DNA from: Nephrocerus scutellatus
Taxonomy: Eukaryota; Arthropoda; Insecta; Diptera; Pipunculidae
Direction: 5' to 3'
Assembly: GCA_947095585.1 (NCBI GenBank)
Contig: OX352761.1
Coordinates: 134,012,277-134,076,276, forward strand
Length of the DNA: 64,000 nt
Shown here: positions 21,396 to 31,799 of the stretch, piece after piece
How the letters are laid out: each line of letters begins with the position of its first letter
Numbering within the stretch: position 1 is the first letter of the stretch
Notes under the pieces: model-generated
The model's input: only the letters and a program-made list of their open reading frames with translations
Database searches by the model: none
Told to the model about the DNA's origin: nothing
Program-made: the position numbers and the translations under genes

Positions 21396-22475
21396 GATGG
21401 CATAATTCCAGCCGAGCTGTAAAGGACTTCGGATATTATCCTTACTTTAATGGAAACAATTCTAATGAGTTGTCTCGATCTGGTCCATTTTCCAGTTTTG
21501 TGGAGAGAAGTAAACGTGGTCTTCATGTTAGACCAATCAGTCTTTCATCATTCCTGTTAAAAACACTGGAAAGACTGATCGATATCTACATACGCACACG
21601 CTTTGACAAAAGACTCCTGTCTATAGTACAGGATGCGTATTGTAAAGGCAAGTCTCAAGAAACAGCTCTGCACATACTGGTACGTTCTATTGAACATCGA
21701 AGGCGCTTTTAACAACGTCAACACATCTGTGATTACGGATGCGCTGTCGATTTTGAGGGTGGACAACTCGCTTGGCGATTTGATTAATCTTCTGCTCACA
21801 AGTCGGATTATCAATTCAAAGCTGGGCGTGTCGTCTGCCAGAATATCTGTTTGCAGAGGAACCCCACAAGGTGGAGTCCTGTTCCCCCTTTTATCGAACT
21901 TAGCGGTGAATGAGCTGCTGGTATGCCTAATAGGTGAGGGCTGCAAGGTAATCGCTTATGCGGATAACGTTACTATTGCCGTCTCAGGAAAATACCCGAA
22001 TACCCTAAATAAACTCCTGCAAAATGCTCTCAACAAGCTAACTTGCTGGGCAGACTGCTATGGTTTAGGGATAAGTCCTCACAAAACTGAGCTTTTCCTA
22101 TTCACCAGGAAATATAAAGTTCCACTTATAAACCCTCCTTATATAAAAGGTATAAGCTTAACATTTTCTGATAGAGCCAAGTATTTGGGTCTTATTTTGG
22201 ACAGAAAGCTAAGACTTGGAGTCTTCTCGAATGACTTCTTCAGAAGCTGCATGAATGAGGTAAACGTAATCTCCATATGGGAGCTTTCTTCTTCAACGAC
22301 ACTTATGATCTCATCAACATTGACATTGGTAGTCTCCTCGCTTGATACGAAGCTCTAATTGGTTCATCGAGTAGGTTGAAGGAATTTTTCCTGATCAGTG
22401 TGGTATCACAATGGACCATTACTGGTCTAAGTGTGTCGGTTTCACTGACAGCCACCTTAACCTAACCTAACCTAT
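21380..22475 (+). pseudogene. Non-LTR retrotransposon RT (R1/I-like), degraded
   Basis: The plus strand encodes 'PDGIIPAEL'-like, 'RPISLSSFLLKTLERLIDIY', 'LNIEGAFNNVNT', 'RGTPQGGVLFPLLSNLAVNE', 'KVIAYADNVTIAVSGKYPNT' and 'RAKYLGLILDRKLR'. The catalytic YADD box reads YADN, the F-D pair reads 'NIEGAF', and there is a frame break near 21640. It is therefore inactive. The 3' flank carries three 'taacc' units (22450-22470). It lies between Octbeta3R and hugin. Confidence 0.8.
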
Positions 22476-22499
22476 GCACATGTGTCTTAAATGAGTGCA

Positions 22500-22710
22500 G
22501 ATCATACAAATGTGGAAACACAGAGTCGGGCTATTCAAGGAACACCTGAATTGGTTAGTACGTCCGAAGATAGGCCTAATAGTAGACTCGTGGGCTCAAA
22601 TTGATGCACGGGTATTGCGGATGGGTTGGAGAATGGGCGGGTAGTATCTGGATATTTCTTTTGAACACCTCTTATGAAAAAAGCGATAAACAGAATGGCT
22701 TTAGAAATGG
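22500..22710 (-). mobile_element. CR1/jockey-type LINE (family A) 3' fragment
   Basis: Matches the C-terminal block at 16838-17170 on the minus strand: 'GVQKKYPDTTRPFSNPSAIP' compared with '[20 protein letters not shown]', then 'LTNSGVP'. Confidence 0.6.
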
Positions 22711-22779
22711 AATGTAAAACCATGAGAGATAATAAATTTTTTACTTCACACTGTAAATAACGCACAATAGATCCGTGGT

Positions 22780-23990
22780 TTGATTGCTTGGGCGTGAATT
22801 TTCCATCTTTTTTCTATCACAACTAATACACTCGTATAATTATTATACTTTGATTCTCAACACTGTAAGAGTTTATTTGGTTGCAACACGCAACCGAAAG
22901 CGTCTCTGGTGTAACGGATTATAAATACGTTCAATCCCTTGTGGGTGCATCATTTATAATCTCTAGAATGATCTTTATATTTTTGGTTTATGAATAGTAA
23001 CCATATGCACACTACTGTCACTCACTACATTCGCGGTGCTTTTTAAAGACTCACGTGATAAGCCAAGCGGTGTGTAGTGTAACAGGAGAAGGTAAAACAT
23101 TAGTTGCGTAATTAATAATATTTGTTCCATTTCTATGACATAAAGGGTGGGCGGCGATTATTTTTACATACTCTTATCATAGTACCATTAGCCTGATTGG
23201 TTGCGTTCGGAGACATCTAACGGTGTTGACATAATTGCCATGTGTGTATGAAACAAATATGTTTATGCATTTCGATATACAGGTACTTATCATTTTTCGC
23301 ATACGATATATGAAGGCACAAGTGCTTACTAATTAGCCCGCCGGAATTCTTATCATGCATATTTGTCTACTTCTAGGAATTTCGGATTTTCAGTCAAAAT
23401 TTAAAACAGCTCCCTATTTTACAACCCACTTTTCATAATTCCTATAATAAGGTGGCAAAAAGAATGCTTTGTCATGAAAAAAGCAGAAATTAAAAACTTT
23501 AACTACTTTCCCGGTATTTCTATAATTATCAACAATATTTAGATAACTTTAAGAAATTGTGATAATTTAAAAGTTTAGAGCAGAGCTCTGTAGGCGTGAA
23601 AAGAATCCACAGGATATCACGTTTTGCTAGCTTAGCATAATCCAGAAAGCGTAGATTTGATAATTACAGATATCGGTGTATGCAACTAAAGTATATATGT
23701 ATTTTTAATGAACATTTGTACTTTTGGGATATCATCATTTTTAATACATTACATCCTAACTTAAACATTTTAAAATAATTGACGGATGTGTTCTATCATT
23801 TGTCAAGAATATCTTAACAGAATTTGTTTACAACTTGGTGCACAGTAGAGTATTTTTTATTCTAACTAGGATATAGTTAAGCAAGATTGATGGATAACTG
23901 TGCGTGTAAAGATACAAAATCGACACCCAGTGGAGTATCTCGGCATGAGGCTAAGCACAACACAAATTGACAAATTAGTACAAATCTTTG
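22780..23990. other. Upstream intergenic region of hugin
   Basis: No transposon or ORF recognised. This 1.2 kb of apparently repeat-free DNA directly 5' of hugin is the obvious place for its neuronal enhancers, but no binding site can be named from sequence alone. Confidence 0.35.
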
Positions 23991-24020
23991 CGTATATAAA
24001 GACAACGAAGCTCAAGTTAG

Positions 24021-24054
24021 TATAAAAATGGAGATTTTATTTGATTCATGGCAG
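24021..24054 (+). promoter_or_regulatory. hugin core promoter (TATA and initiator)
   Basis: TATAAAAA at 24021-24028 is followed 32 bp later by 'ggcAgtt' (A at 24053), an initiator-like motif, at normal spacing. This predicts a 5' UTR of about 72 nt before the ATG at 24125. A second TATA-like word, tatataaa at 23993-24000, lies upstream with 'tcaagt' near 24012-24017 as an alternative start. Confidence 0.6.
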
Positions 24055-24124
24055 TTTAGTTTTTCGTTTTAGTTAGTTAAAACGTGAGAACACTTGTATC
24101 ATAAGTAAGACCTTGTGTAAGAAA

Positions 24125-24223
24125 ATGAGCGCAGTAATGTCTTTTACACTTATTTGCGTCACATTGACATTTTATTCTTTGGTGACTGGAAAACCTATTC
24201 AAAAATCTAAAGTTTCCGAAGAG
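24125..24223 (+). CDS. hug: hugin exon 1 (signal peptide)
   Basis: Encodes residues 1-33, the signal peptide and KPIQKSKVSEE, ending phase 0 at a GTACGT donor. The ATG context is aaaATG, and it is the first ATG after the predicted start site except one at 24028-24030, which precedes the initiator. Confidence 0.9.
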
Positions 24224-24763
24224 GTACGTACGTATATATTGTAAAATTTGTTTTAACAACTTTAACCATTTTATAGATAATTCAGAATTTGAATGAAAAA
24301 AATACGGCGGCATTTATCCCAGACCAAAATCCATCAGATTTGATAAACAATGAAACCAGACAAAAAAGATCTCGAAGGGATTTAAACGAGATAAGAGATC
24401 TTAATGATATTATCGAAGATTTGGAAGAAAATTCGATTGTACAATCATGGCCGACAGAAATCGACATAGAGAATATGCAGCCTCGGGCTTTTTATCTTCT
24501 AGTGCAGAAAATTAAACAGTGTAAGTGGAGAAATATAAGCACTCCAAGTAATTCGATATATACATATCTTCATTAACACATTTTTTCTAAACATTCTAGT
24601 ACAAAACAATGATCCATATCGGGTTAAAACTCCCCGCCTCGGACGAAATGTTGACATTGATTATCTCGATGAGCAACAAAGCCCGGACTATTCTTCAAAA
24701 CTTTTAAAGAAATCGGTACCATTTAAACCAAGGTTAGGAAAACGATCAAATCGTTGCAATTAA
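24125..24763 (+). CDS. hug: hugin pyrokinin neuropeptide precursor
   Basis: Secreted prepropeptide (168 aa) from three exons: 24125-24223, 24277-24520, 24600-24763. All have GT/AG borders and the frame closes at TAA. Signal peptide about residues 1-22 (MSAVMSFTLICVTLTFYSLV). Processing sites are KR and RR in RQKRSRR (61-67). The first amidated peptide ends TPRL-G-R (likely pyroGlu-LQNNDPYRVKTPRL-NH2, residues 114-128 then Gly129-Arg130). The second is SVPFKPRL (153-160) flanked by KK and G-KR, which I recall as identical to Drosophila hugin pyrokinin-2. Both peptides carry the PRL-amide signature of pyrokinins that act on GPCRs in feeding and ecdysis-related circuits. Slightly shorter than the Drosophila precursor (about 190 aa from memory). 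Divergent from Octbeta3R; the poly(A) signal is at 24881. Confidence 0.95.
24277..24520 (+). CDS. hug: hugin exon 2 (spacer with dibasic sites)
   Basis: Acceptor 'ttatag'. Residues 34-114, an acidic spacer with RQKRSRR. It ends one base into the Leu codon at a GTAAGT donor (phase 1). Confidence 0.92.
24600..24763 (+). CDS. hug: hugin exon 3 (both amidated peptides)
   Basis: Acceptor 'attctag'. Encodes LQNNDPYRVKTPRLGR, an acidic linker, SVPFKPRLGKR and a short SNRCN tail. Both bioactive peptides are in this exon; only the N-terminal Gln of the first comes from exon 2. Confidence 0.95.
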
Positions 24764-24880
24764 AAAAGTCAACTGTGAATTAGCATGTCAGTCCCTACAA
24801 ATAATGAATCCAAGAGATAGTTAGATAGAAACGATAGTTATTTTTCAGACTCCATATATTATATAAATATCATTTAAATG

Positions 24881-24886
24881 AATAAA
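24881..24886 (+). promoter_or_regulatory. Poly(A) signal of hugin
   Basis: AATAAA 118 nt after the hugin stop codon, followed by a T/GT-rich stretch ('attgttgtta'), as expected for a cleavage and polyadenylation site. Confidence 0.7.
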
Positions 24887-24899
24887 TGCAATTGTTGTT

Positions 24900-26400
24900 A
24901 GACACGTCACAAAATCAAAAAAAAAATCACTCATTGATTAAAAAATATTAAAACATATTTCCATAAATTTATAAATATTCTGAGGCTAAGAAATATTTGT
25001 ATAGTGCGGTACGGTAAAGTGAAATAGTTCGACGATATTGAGTATTTACAATTTTTTAAACGAACTGTTCACGACAAATAGCTGCGATATTAAAGGTTAA
25101 AATTAAGGTAAACGCTTGGTATCAGTGACCCACTCAAACCTTACCACACTTGTGATAAGTTGTATTTCGTGTCGTACATGTAATGAGTATAAAGTGTGAG
25201 ATATTGAAAAGCAAGGTATGTGCTTTACAGTTTTTGGCAAAATTCCACAGGCACGGATCAACAATTATTCCAAAAACTTATTTTATACATTTCATTTTGT
25301 AAATAATTATTAATAAAACAACAAAACCAACAAAAACCACGCGAGGAAAAAAGGCGAGAAAAGAAAAGGACTTGGAACATGCCCAAAATCAATATTTGCT
25401 TCGTTTTTGTTGTTGTTGTAATACACATGTATGATAAGTATTCGATTACTGGTATATTGTAGTTTATTTGGACATTTTTGGTTAACATATATGTACTCAT
25501 TAACTACTACTTCACTAAAAATGTGTGTAAGCAGTCGCAATATTCATTAAATACAAATTCATGGTATATTGGGTTCAAACTTTTACGTAACCAATAGCAG
25601 TCAAATCAAATATATCATTTTATCGCACAATTGCAAACATAAATACATATATATTCACCTGGAGTAAGAATATTAAAAGAAGAATTATCCTATTTAACAA
25701 CGTACAATGAATGGCACATCCACCCTGTTAAATAATCAATTGTTATTAACACTGAACTTGTAAATCGATTATGCAAAATATCCTCTGATTTGTGCCAAAT
25801 TCGAAATTCAAAGGACTCATATTTCTATCCGACCGCTTTTAAGTTCCACATATTACTATTTTTCTCTTTGCACTTTGCAGAAAGTGCCATTCCCAGCACA
25901 ACTAGGATTTTGCCATTAACGCGCAGGTTCAAAAAATAGGAGCAGGATGTTGGGTGGTCTAGAATTGTATTTATTATATACATATGTATGTTGGGTACCA
26001 TAGCATAAATATATATAAAGCTCTATATTATAATGTAAACAAATACACAATGCGCTTACTGTCTTACTGACATACCGAAGGATGTCGAAACGAAAACAGC
26101 ATCTTTAAATTTTGAAGTTAACCTACCGTTGAACACATTTATGTTAATATTTGTTACTACTAGGCTTATCACACTGGGAGCTTTATTGTAGATAGCTTGA
26201 ATTTTCATTATCCAATCAAGTGACTTTATGATCTTGACATACTCTAAATACGAGTATGTTAACTTAAAAAAAATACAATAAAAATTAAAAGTTCTCATGT
26301 AAATTCTCTAATGACCAAATGACAGAATGTTGTGACTTGTTGTTCAGTGCATAGGTTGCCGTCGGCACTAAACGACATTTTCACAACGGTCGCAAAAATA
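24900..26400. other. Intergenic region 3' of hugin
   Basis: AT-rich. Overlapping minus-strand ORFs at 25258-25540 and 26056-26298 have no recognisable features. No repeat element was identified until the SINE at 26406. Confidence 0.4.
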
Positions 26401-26405
26401 AAAAC

Positions 26406-26704
26406 ATTATAATAATAGAATTAATAATAATATTCGGTACGACAGACCGTTGCGGCCTAGCTTCTCGCGACCATTTGTGTTGTGCATGTTTATTTTTGCA
26501 CACAAATGGAATGGAAGGGACCTAGACAATTTAATGCGGTATCCGTATTGAGAAGCTTTCCGTGACAAGTTATTGCTCTCGAATGTTTGTCAGACATTCG
26601 CGAGAGGTGGGACCGTGAAAAATAATTTTGATGTTACTGGGATTCGTACCACGAACCTCCTGCTCAGAAGTACATGCACTTATTCACTGAGCCACGGCGC
26701 CCAC
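26406..26704 (-). mobile_element. tRNA-derived SINE, copy 1
   Basis: On the minus strand it starts GTGGGCGCCGTGGCTCAGTG (A-box-like TGGCTCAGT) and continues through GGAGGTTCGTGGTACGAATC (B box, mutated in this copy). A body of about 200 bp follows, then an ATT-rich tail (26406-26436). A homologous copy on the plus strand is at 40510-40799. The head looks like a degenerate tRNA, but the body and tail show it is a SINE, not a tRNA gene. Confidence 0.8.
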
Positions 26705-26869
26705 AAATAAGACAATTATTATTACAATATATACGCAAGCTAAATAAAGCGTAAATCATTTAGTAAGCAAGATACATAAATTCATATTACTTAACGATAA
26801 AATGGAATGATCCTAATCGAATCGACTATTATCAAAGCAAAGGAAGGAATTCAAATTATGCTTAAGCTT

Positions 26870-27620
26870 AATTTTTTTGCTATAACTACATCGCGACAAC
26901 GCTTGATGACCTCATCATTGTAGATTCTCAGGAAACGTCCTTTCTCACATACGTGGCCAACAATTTTCCGTACGACTTTTCTCTCGAACATGGCTAACAG
27001 GTCAGAATGCAACTTGCTAAGCACCCAAGTCTCGGATTCATATCTGAGTACTGGTATGACATTGTCTTATACACCAGCAGCTTATTATGGTTAGATTCCT
27101 GAATTTGAAGAGTCTTGACAATCTAAAGTAGACTTTGTTGGCCTTGAGCAACCGTGCGCGTATCTCTGATTCCATGTTGTTATTGGCTGCTACTGTTGAT
27201 TTAAGACAGTTAAAGGATTGCACTACTTCAAATATGCGCTCCACTATTTTAATTGAGGGACCAATGTTGGATCTTCTGCTCGCAGACGTGGCCACCATGT
27301 ACTCTCTTTTGCTCTCATTTATGTGCAGCCCCAGCTTTTGTGCCGCTCGCTAGTTCTGGATAAAAGCTTCCTGTATACAGCTCTTAGGTTTTTACCAATG
27401 ATGTGAATATCGTCTGCGTATGCCAGTATCTGAATGGCTTTATAGAGGACTGTTCGTCTCGCCGTTACATCGGAGTCTCGGATCACTTTCTCCAACGCCA
27501 GGTTGAAGAGCACGCAGGGCAGTCCATCCCCTTGCTGGAACCCGTTATAGATGTTGACTGGGCTTGATAGTGATCCGTATGTTTTTACTTGACTTATAAC
27601 ATTGGTCATGGTCAACCTAC
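26870..27620 (-). mobile_element. LINE family C (RTE-like) RT and C-terminal fragment
   Basis: Minus strand: 'NGFQQGDGLPCVLFNLALEK' (RT block 4) and 'IQILAYADDIHIIGKNLRAV' (catalytic YADD intact), then 'RRSNIGPSIKI' and 'STVAANNNMESEIRARLLKA'. One frame break lies between the two blocks near 27320. The FNLALEKVIRDS and ADDI.IIG wording is typical of RTE-like elements in arthropods. 5'-truncated and inactive. Confidence 0.75.
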
Positions 27621-27639
27621 ATGTGCCAATGTGCCAATG

Positions 27640-28125
27640 TGCTGGTATGTGCCAATGATAACTTTAGCGTATGGAGCTTTCCGGTCTTGAAGCATTCCAT
27701 ACTTTCACATTAAGTTCATAAATTGCTTGGTGTAGTGCGGGACCTCCTGGTTTAATGAGCTACGCTGTGATCGAGTTGTTAAAAATTAAAATTAACAAGA
27801 TTTAACCAGCCACAAACACATCCGGACGAAGTTAATATAGAGAATTTAAAATATATTGTATTGAAAAACTGAATTGGCTGGTTGGCAGAAAGTCTGTTGT
27901 CAATATGTAAATACCAAGCTTTTAATATACATACATATATAAACGACTACTAAAACCTGCATGGATATAAAAAAATATTTAATTTTTTTTACAAAATGCT
28001 AAAAATTTGAGGTTTAAAACAGGATTAAAAGAACATTTAATGGCTTTATAATAATATGTGATTTTTTTAAGCCTCAATTATTCCAGATTTCCTTAAACAA
28101 TACAATTTTAATTATATGGATATAG
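27640..28125. other. Intergenic, short repeat remnants
   Basis: Contains 'gaagttaatatagagaattt' at 27828-27850, the terminal word of the dispersed modular repeat family. Otherwise AT-rich with nothing recognised. Confidence 0.4.
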
Positions 28126-28129
28126 GATG

Positions 28130-28255
28130 GGATTATGAGGACCTCCAAAAGACTCCAAAATGATCCGAAAATCCTACCAAAAAACGCGTACGGGATTGTC
28201 AACTAACATCATTAAAATAAAAATTTCGTGTGGCGCGTGTAAAGCTTGGAATAAA
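28130..28255 (-). repeat. Dispersed repeat, copy 2 (inverted relative to 4380-4545)
   Basis: The reverse complement carries 'gtacgcgttttttggtagg', 'ggatcattttggagtctttt' and 'ggaggtcctcataatcccat', parallel to 4380-4545. Confidence 0.55.
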
Positions 28256-28481
28256 GAAAACACTTTGAAATAGCGCCGACCTCAAAAAGAGATATTTTGG
28301 CGATTATTACCAAATAATTAAGGACTGTGTGGCCTGTTTCGACGTATACAGAAAAGTGTGTACCGGAAAAACGTAGTTTTTTTACATTTATTCGTTAATT
28401 ACCAAATTGTTAAAAACCTCTGTATCCATCCAACTGTTGCATAAAAAGAAAAATTGAACAAACTAAATTTTATTACAACCA

Positions 28482-28962
28482 CTGATTTCTGTAGATCTAA
28501 TACCATAACTTTAGATTGTATTTGGAAGTGGAACATGTTATAAAAATTTTCACACAAAAAACTGAAAAAAATTCATGAAAAATTAAAAATGGAAAAAATT
28601 ATTTTATTTTATACTATTTTTTTAATTATTTCTTTTTAGTTTTGATAATGGCTTAAAGTCATGAAAACCTAACTTTTAAAGATTAGGATCGACTTTTTCT
28701 TTCATCCGATTCCATTCTGTCTCTTACGACATATAATGAGACAATAAAGAATTCCATCGGTTTGCCTTAACTTATATTTTTTTTGTTAAAATTAAGATGT
28801 TGATGATGAACCGAAGTTGATAAGCTAGTTTTAACAAGGTTTATGATTTAATTTTTGACGCTGACAAGCTTAAATTTGAGGGAAACCCGAACATTTACTT
28901 GGCTCTCCTTGAACGTTGTGACCTCTGCGACGCGCCTCTTTATCTACAAACATATAATTTTG
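28482..28962. repeat. 481-bp tandem duplication, copy 1
   Basis: Starts 'ctgatttctgtagatctaat' and ends 'catataattttg'. The next copy starts immediately (28963). The only difference noticed is one extra A ('gcttaaagtcatg' versus 'gcttaagtcatg'). Confidence 0.9.
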
Positions 28963-29444
28963 CTGATTTCTGTAGATCTAATACCATAACTTTAGATTGT
29001 ATTTGGAAGTGGAACATGTTATAAAAATTTTCACACAAAAAACTGAAAAAAATTCATGAAAAATTAAAAATGGAAAAAATTATTTTATTTTATACTATTT
29101 TTTTAATTATTTCTTTTTAGTTTTGATAATGGCTTAAGTCATGAAAACCTAACTTTTAAAGATTAGGATCGACTTTTTCTTTCATCCGATTCCATTCTGT
29201 CTCTTACGACATATAATGAGACAATAAAGAATTCCATCGGTTTGCCTTAACTTATATTTTTTTTGTTAAAATTAAGATGTTGATGATGAACCGAAGTTGA
29301 TAAGCTAGTTTTAACAAGGTTTATGATTTAATTTTTGACGCTGACAAGCTTAAATTTGAGGGAAACCCGAACATTTACTTGGCTCTCCTTGAACGTTGTG
29401 ACCTCTGCGACGCGCCTCTTTATCTACAAACATATAATTTTGCT
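28963..29444. repeat. 480-bp tandem duplication, copy 2
   Basis: Second head-to-tail copy. The junction shares the dinucleotide 'ct' with the right flank, which suggests microhomology-mediated or slippage duplication. No known domain in the unit. Confidence 0.9.
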
Positions 29445-29649
29445 TTAATTTTTAATATTAATACTGAAAGAGCCAGTTATAATTGTTCTTTCAACATTTT
29501 GCTGTTAAATTTTAAATATTTCAACATAATCGTATTCAAAATATTTTGTCACATTCGCGATATTTTTTTTACTTAAAAAAAAATGGATTTAAGTATAATA
29601 ATACCCTTACGATGATTTATTGCGATTTTAATTGATTGTTGTTCTGCAC

Positions 29650-29800
29650 AGAGCCACTGTTTCGCTGTATTTCGGCTGACGAACTTAAGGAAGGTCGTCC
29701 AATATCAATCACCAATATTGTTGTGTCTCAATGAATAATATGAATGTTGTGCGTGATAAGGAAACATTTGACATTAACATATATCGTTACCTTTGGGCAT
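29650..29800 (+). pseudogene. mariner/Tc1-type transposase N-terminal relic
   Basis: The plus-strand reading 'ADELKEGRPISITNIVVSQ' followed by 'VRDKETFDINIYRYL' resembles the linker and helix-turn-helix region of mariner-type transposases (DEFKEGRP motif). Very short and decayed. Confidence 0.4.
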
Positions 29801-30329
29801 AGATATGCCATAAATCAAAACTTCAACAACCTTACAGTCAGAAAACTCGAAAAAAATCAAGACGGCTAAAATGTTGGTTTACTGGCTTGTCCGTTTGTCT
29901 GTATGTAAAAAATAACCATAAATTCGCACTAAAAAACTCAAAGAACTGACATTTAATTTTAAGATTTATGCCTGTTACGATATCTTATGGATTTTTCGTT
30001 AATAGCGCCCAATTTGATGAGTTTAAAGTATCATCGATGCCATACATTATGGAGCACAACACCATTTAAATGTCCTTCACTGAAACGTCTGCAAGAGTAA
30101 ATGCATTGAACCCAAGTTTTCAATACTTTTTGCATAAAGCGGGCGATATGATGGCAATTTCGCGTTGGATAATTGTCCTGACCAAACCAAACCGTTAATT
30201 TTTGTGGTTGTAGTTCTATAGATGGCTTCCAGTTGTTACTTACTTAAGTACACATAACTATTAATGATGACAGAAACTGAAATATGTTTCTATATCATCA
30301 TCCTAATTTTTTGCTCTGCAACTGGGGTC

Positions 30330-30690
30330 TGATTCTGGACTCTAGAAAAAAATCTCTTCGCCGGTCTCGATGTTATCCAATTTGGCATCCCTAAATTCTG
30401 GGCGTACTGGTCTTCGTCACCCTTGAAGCGTAAGATTGGCCTGCCTCGCTGAAGGTTTCCATAAATTCCAAAAGCCTTTCCGAGCTGGATTCTCTTCGCT
30501 AATGTGAGCTAGGTTCTGGTCACCAGAATCTACCAATCTTTTTACTTTTCATCATCTTTGTAGAGTCTTCCTTCCTCAGATACGGAGCCAACAAATCTCC
30601 GTAAGAGTTTCTGCAGCTAACACGTCAAAGTACCTTTGGCTTAGTCTCGGATCTATATGTAAGTACATATCTCTGCTTTCATACCGAAAT
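30330..30690 (-). mobile_element. LINE family C (RTE-like) 3' fragment
   Basis: The segment 30590-30680 is about 90% identical to 31445-31540, and both match the class of sequence at 26870-27600. The minus strand near 30330-30470 reads 'GRPILRFKGDEDQYAQ', resembling the C-terminal GRP..RW block of these ORFs. Confidence 0.5.
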
Positions 30691-30781
30691 AGGAGTTATG
30701 CAAATAACCCCCGCTGTCTTTGGAGGATGTATATGTATATGTCATACCGCGAATTTTTCGGTAGAACTTTCACGCCCGGTG

Positions 30782-30935
30782 AGATCCTCGCTCTAGGTAC
30801 TATCGATTTCACGAGCAATAATCTTCTATCACGCCGCTTTGTTTGAACCGATAAACCATTTTTTCATGTTCTTCTTTGCAAAAACGCTTTATACATAATA
30901 GAACAAAAAGGACGAAAAGAACACAATCCATATTT
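30782..30935. repeat. Dispersed repeat, copy 1 (copy 2 at 34122-34268)
   Basis: Shared words: 'tttcacgagcaataatcttctatcacg', 'gataaaccattttttcatg' and 'gacgaaaagaacacaat'. It separates the two LINE C fragments that flank it, so it is probably part of an element inserted into LINE C. Confidence 0.6.
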
Positions 30936-31084
30936 AAAAAAAAACAACCCCTAAAAATTAAATACACACTGCGTGCTCGCTTGTGGCAAAATCATCCACG
31001 AAATGACGCAGCGGCCGCGAACAGCGCTGCTCACAAAGCACAGAGCTCAGACTTTGCCGTGATCTGATGCGATATAGCGATATT

Positions 31085-31412
31085 TAAAAATTGTATATTG
31101 GGGTCCCCAAGGGGCCGATCGCTCCAATTTTTTACAAAAAGTGTTTTCCAACGAAGACACACATGTGTACAAAATTTAAAGAAAATCGGGTAAATTTTGT
31201 AAAATATTTGTATGGGAGCCCCCCGAACCCGATGTCCGAGGGGCCTCAAATTTTAATAGAAAGTATTGTCACCGGAAATATACATGTTTCAATAAAATCG
31301 GGCCATGGGAAGTGGGCTAAAAATTGATCAGAAAATCTGACCAGCCAGCCAGCCAGTCAGCCAGCCAGCCAACCAGCCAGCCACGTGCACGTGAAGTTAA
31401 TATAGAGAATTT
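31085..31412 (+). repeat. Dispersed modular repeat with (CCAG)n array
   Basis: Same family as 12823-13195: 'acacatgtgtacaaaattt', 'tatgggagccccccgaac' and 'tgatcagaaaatctgacc', then a CCAG/CCAN array (31338-31384) and the terminal word 'gttaatatagagaattt'. The orientation is opposite to the copies at 37322 and 41340. Confidence 0.65.
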
Positions 31413-31439
31413 AAAAAGTAACCAAAAATTCAAAAATAC

Positions 31440-31790
31440 GGGGCCAACAAATCGCCGTAAGAGTTTGTGCAGCTAACGCGTTAAAGTACCTTTTGCTTAG
31501 TCTCGGATGCATATGTAAGTACATATCTCTGCTTTCATGCAGCAATAATATGCGATTGCACTAAACCAATTTAGGGCTCCACTACCTTAATTAAAGGACC
31601 AATGTTGGATCTTTTACTAACAGGCGTGGCCACCATGTTTTGCTCTCAGCCCCAGATTTCGTACCGGCTGTTCGATCAGCCTGAAAGCTTAACGAATGGT
31701 ATCAATATCGTCTGCGTAAGATGGACTTATACAGTGTTGTTCCTCTCAGCGATACGTCAGAGCCTCGGATCACTTTCTCCTATCCCCTTC
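31440..31790 (-). mobile_element. LINE family C (RTE-like) fragment
   Basis: The minus strand matches 27130-27500: 'ctccactaccttaattaaag', 'gaccaatgttggatcttttac' and 'gcgtggccaccatgtt' occur in both. Many indels; no intact frame. Confidence 0.6.
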
Positions 31791-31799
31791 TCAGAGTCC

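Noticed and set aside
22450..22472. Telomeric repeat
   Set aside because: Only three units at a LINE end; not a telomere array.
26640..26704. Possible tRNA gene (A and B box-like words on the minus strand)
   Set aside because: No credible cloverleaf, the B box is mutated, and the same head plus a 200-bp body recurs at 40510-40799, so it is a SINE head.
31338..31384. CRISPR-like or coding tandem repeat (CCAGCCAG...)
   Set aside because: Simple CCAG tetranucleotide array inside a dispersed repeat; no spacers.
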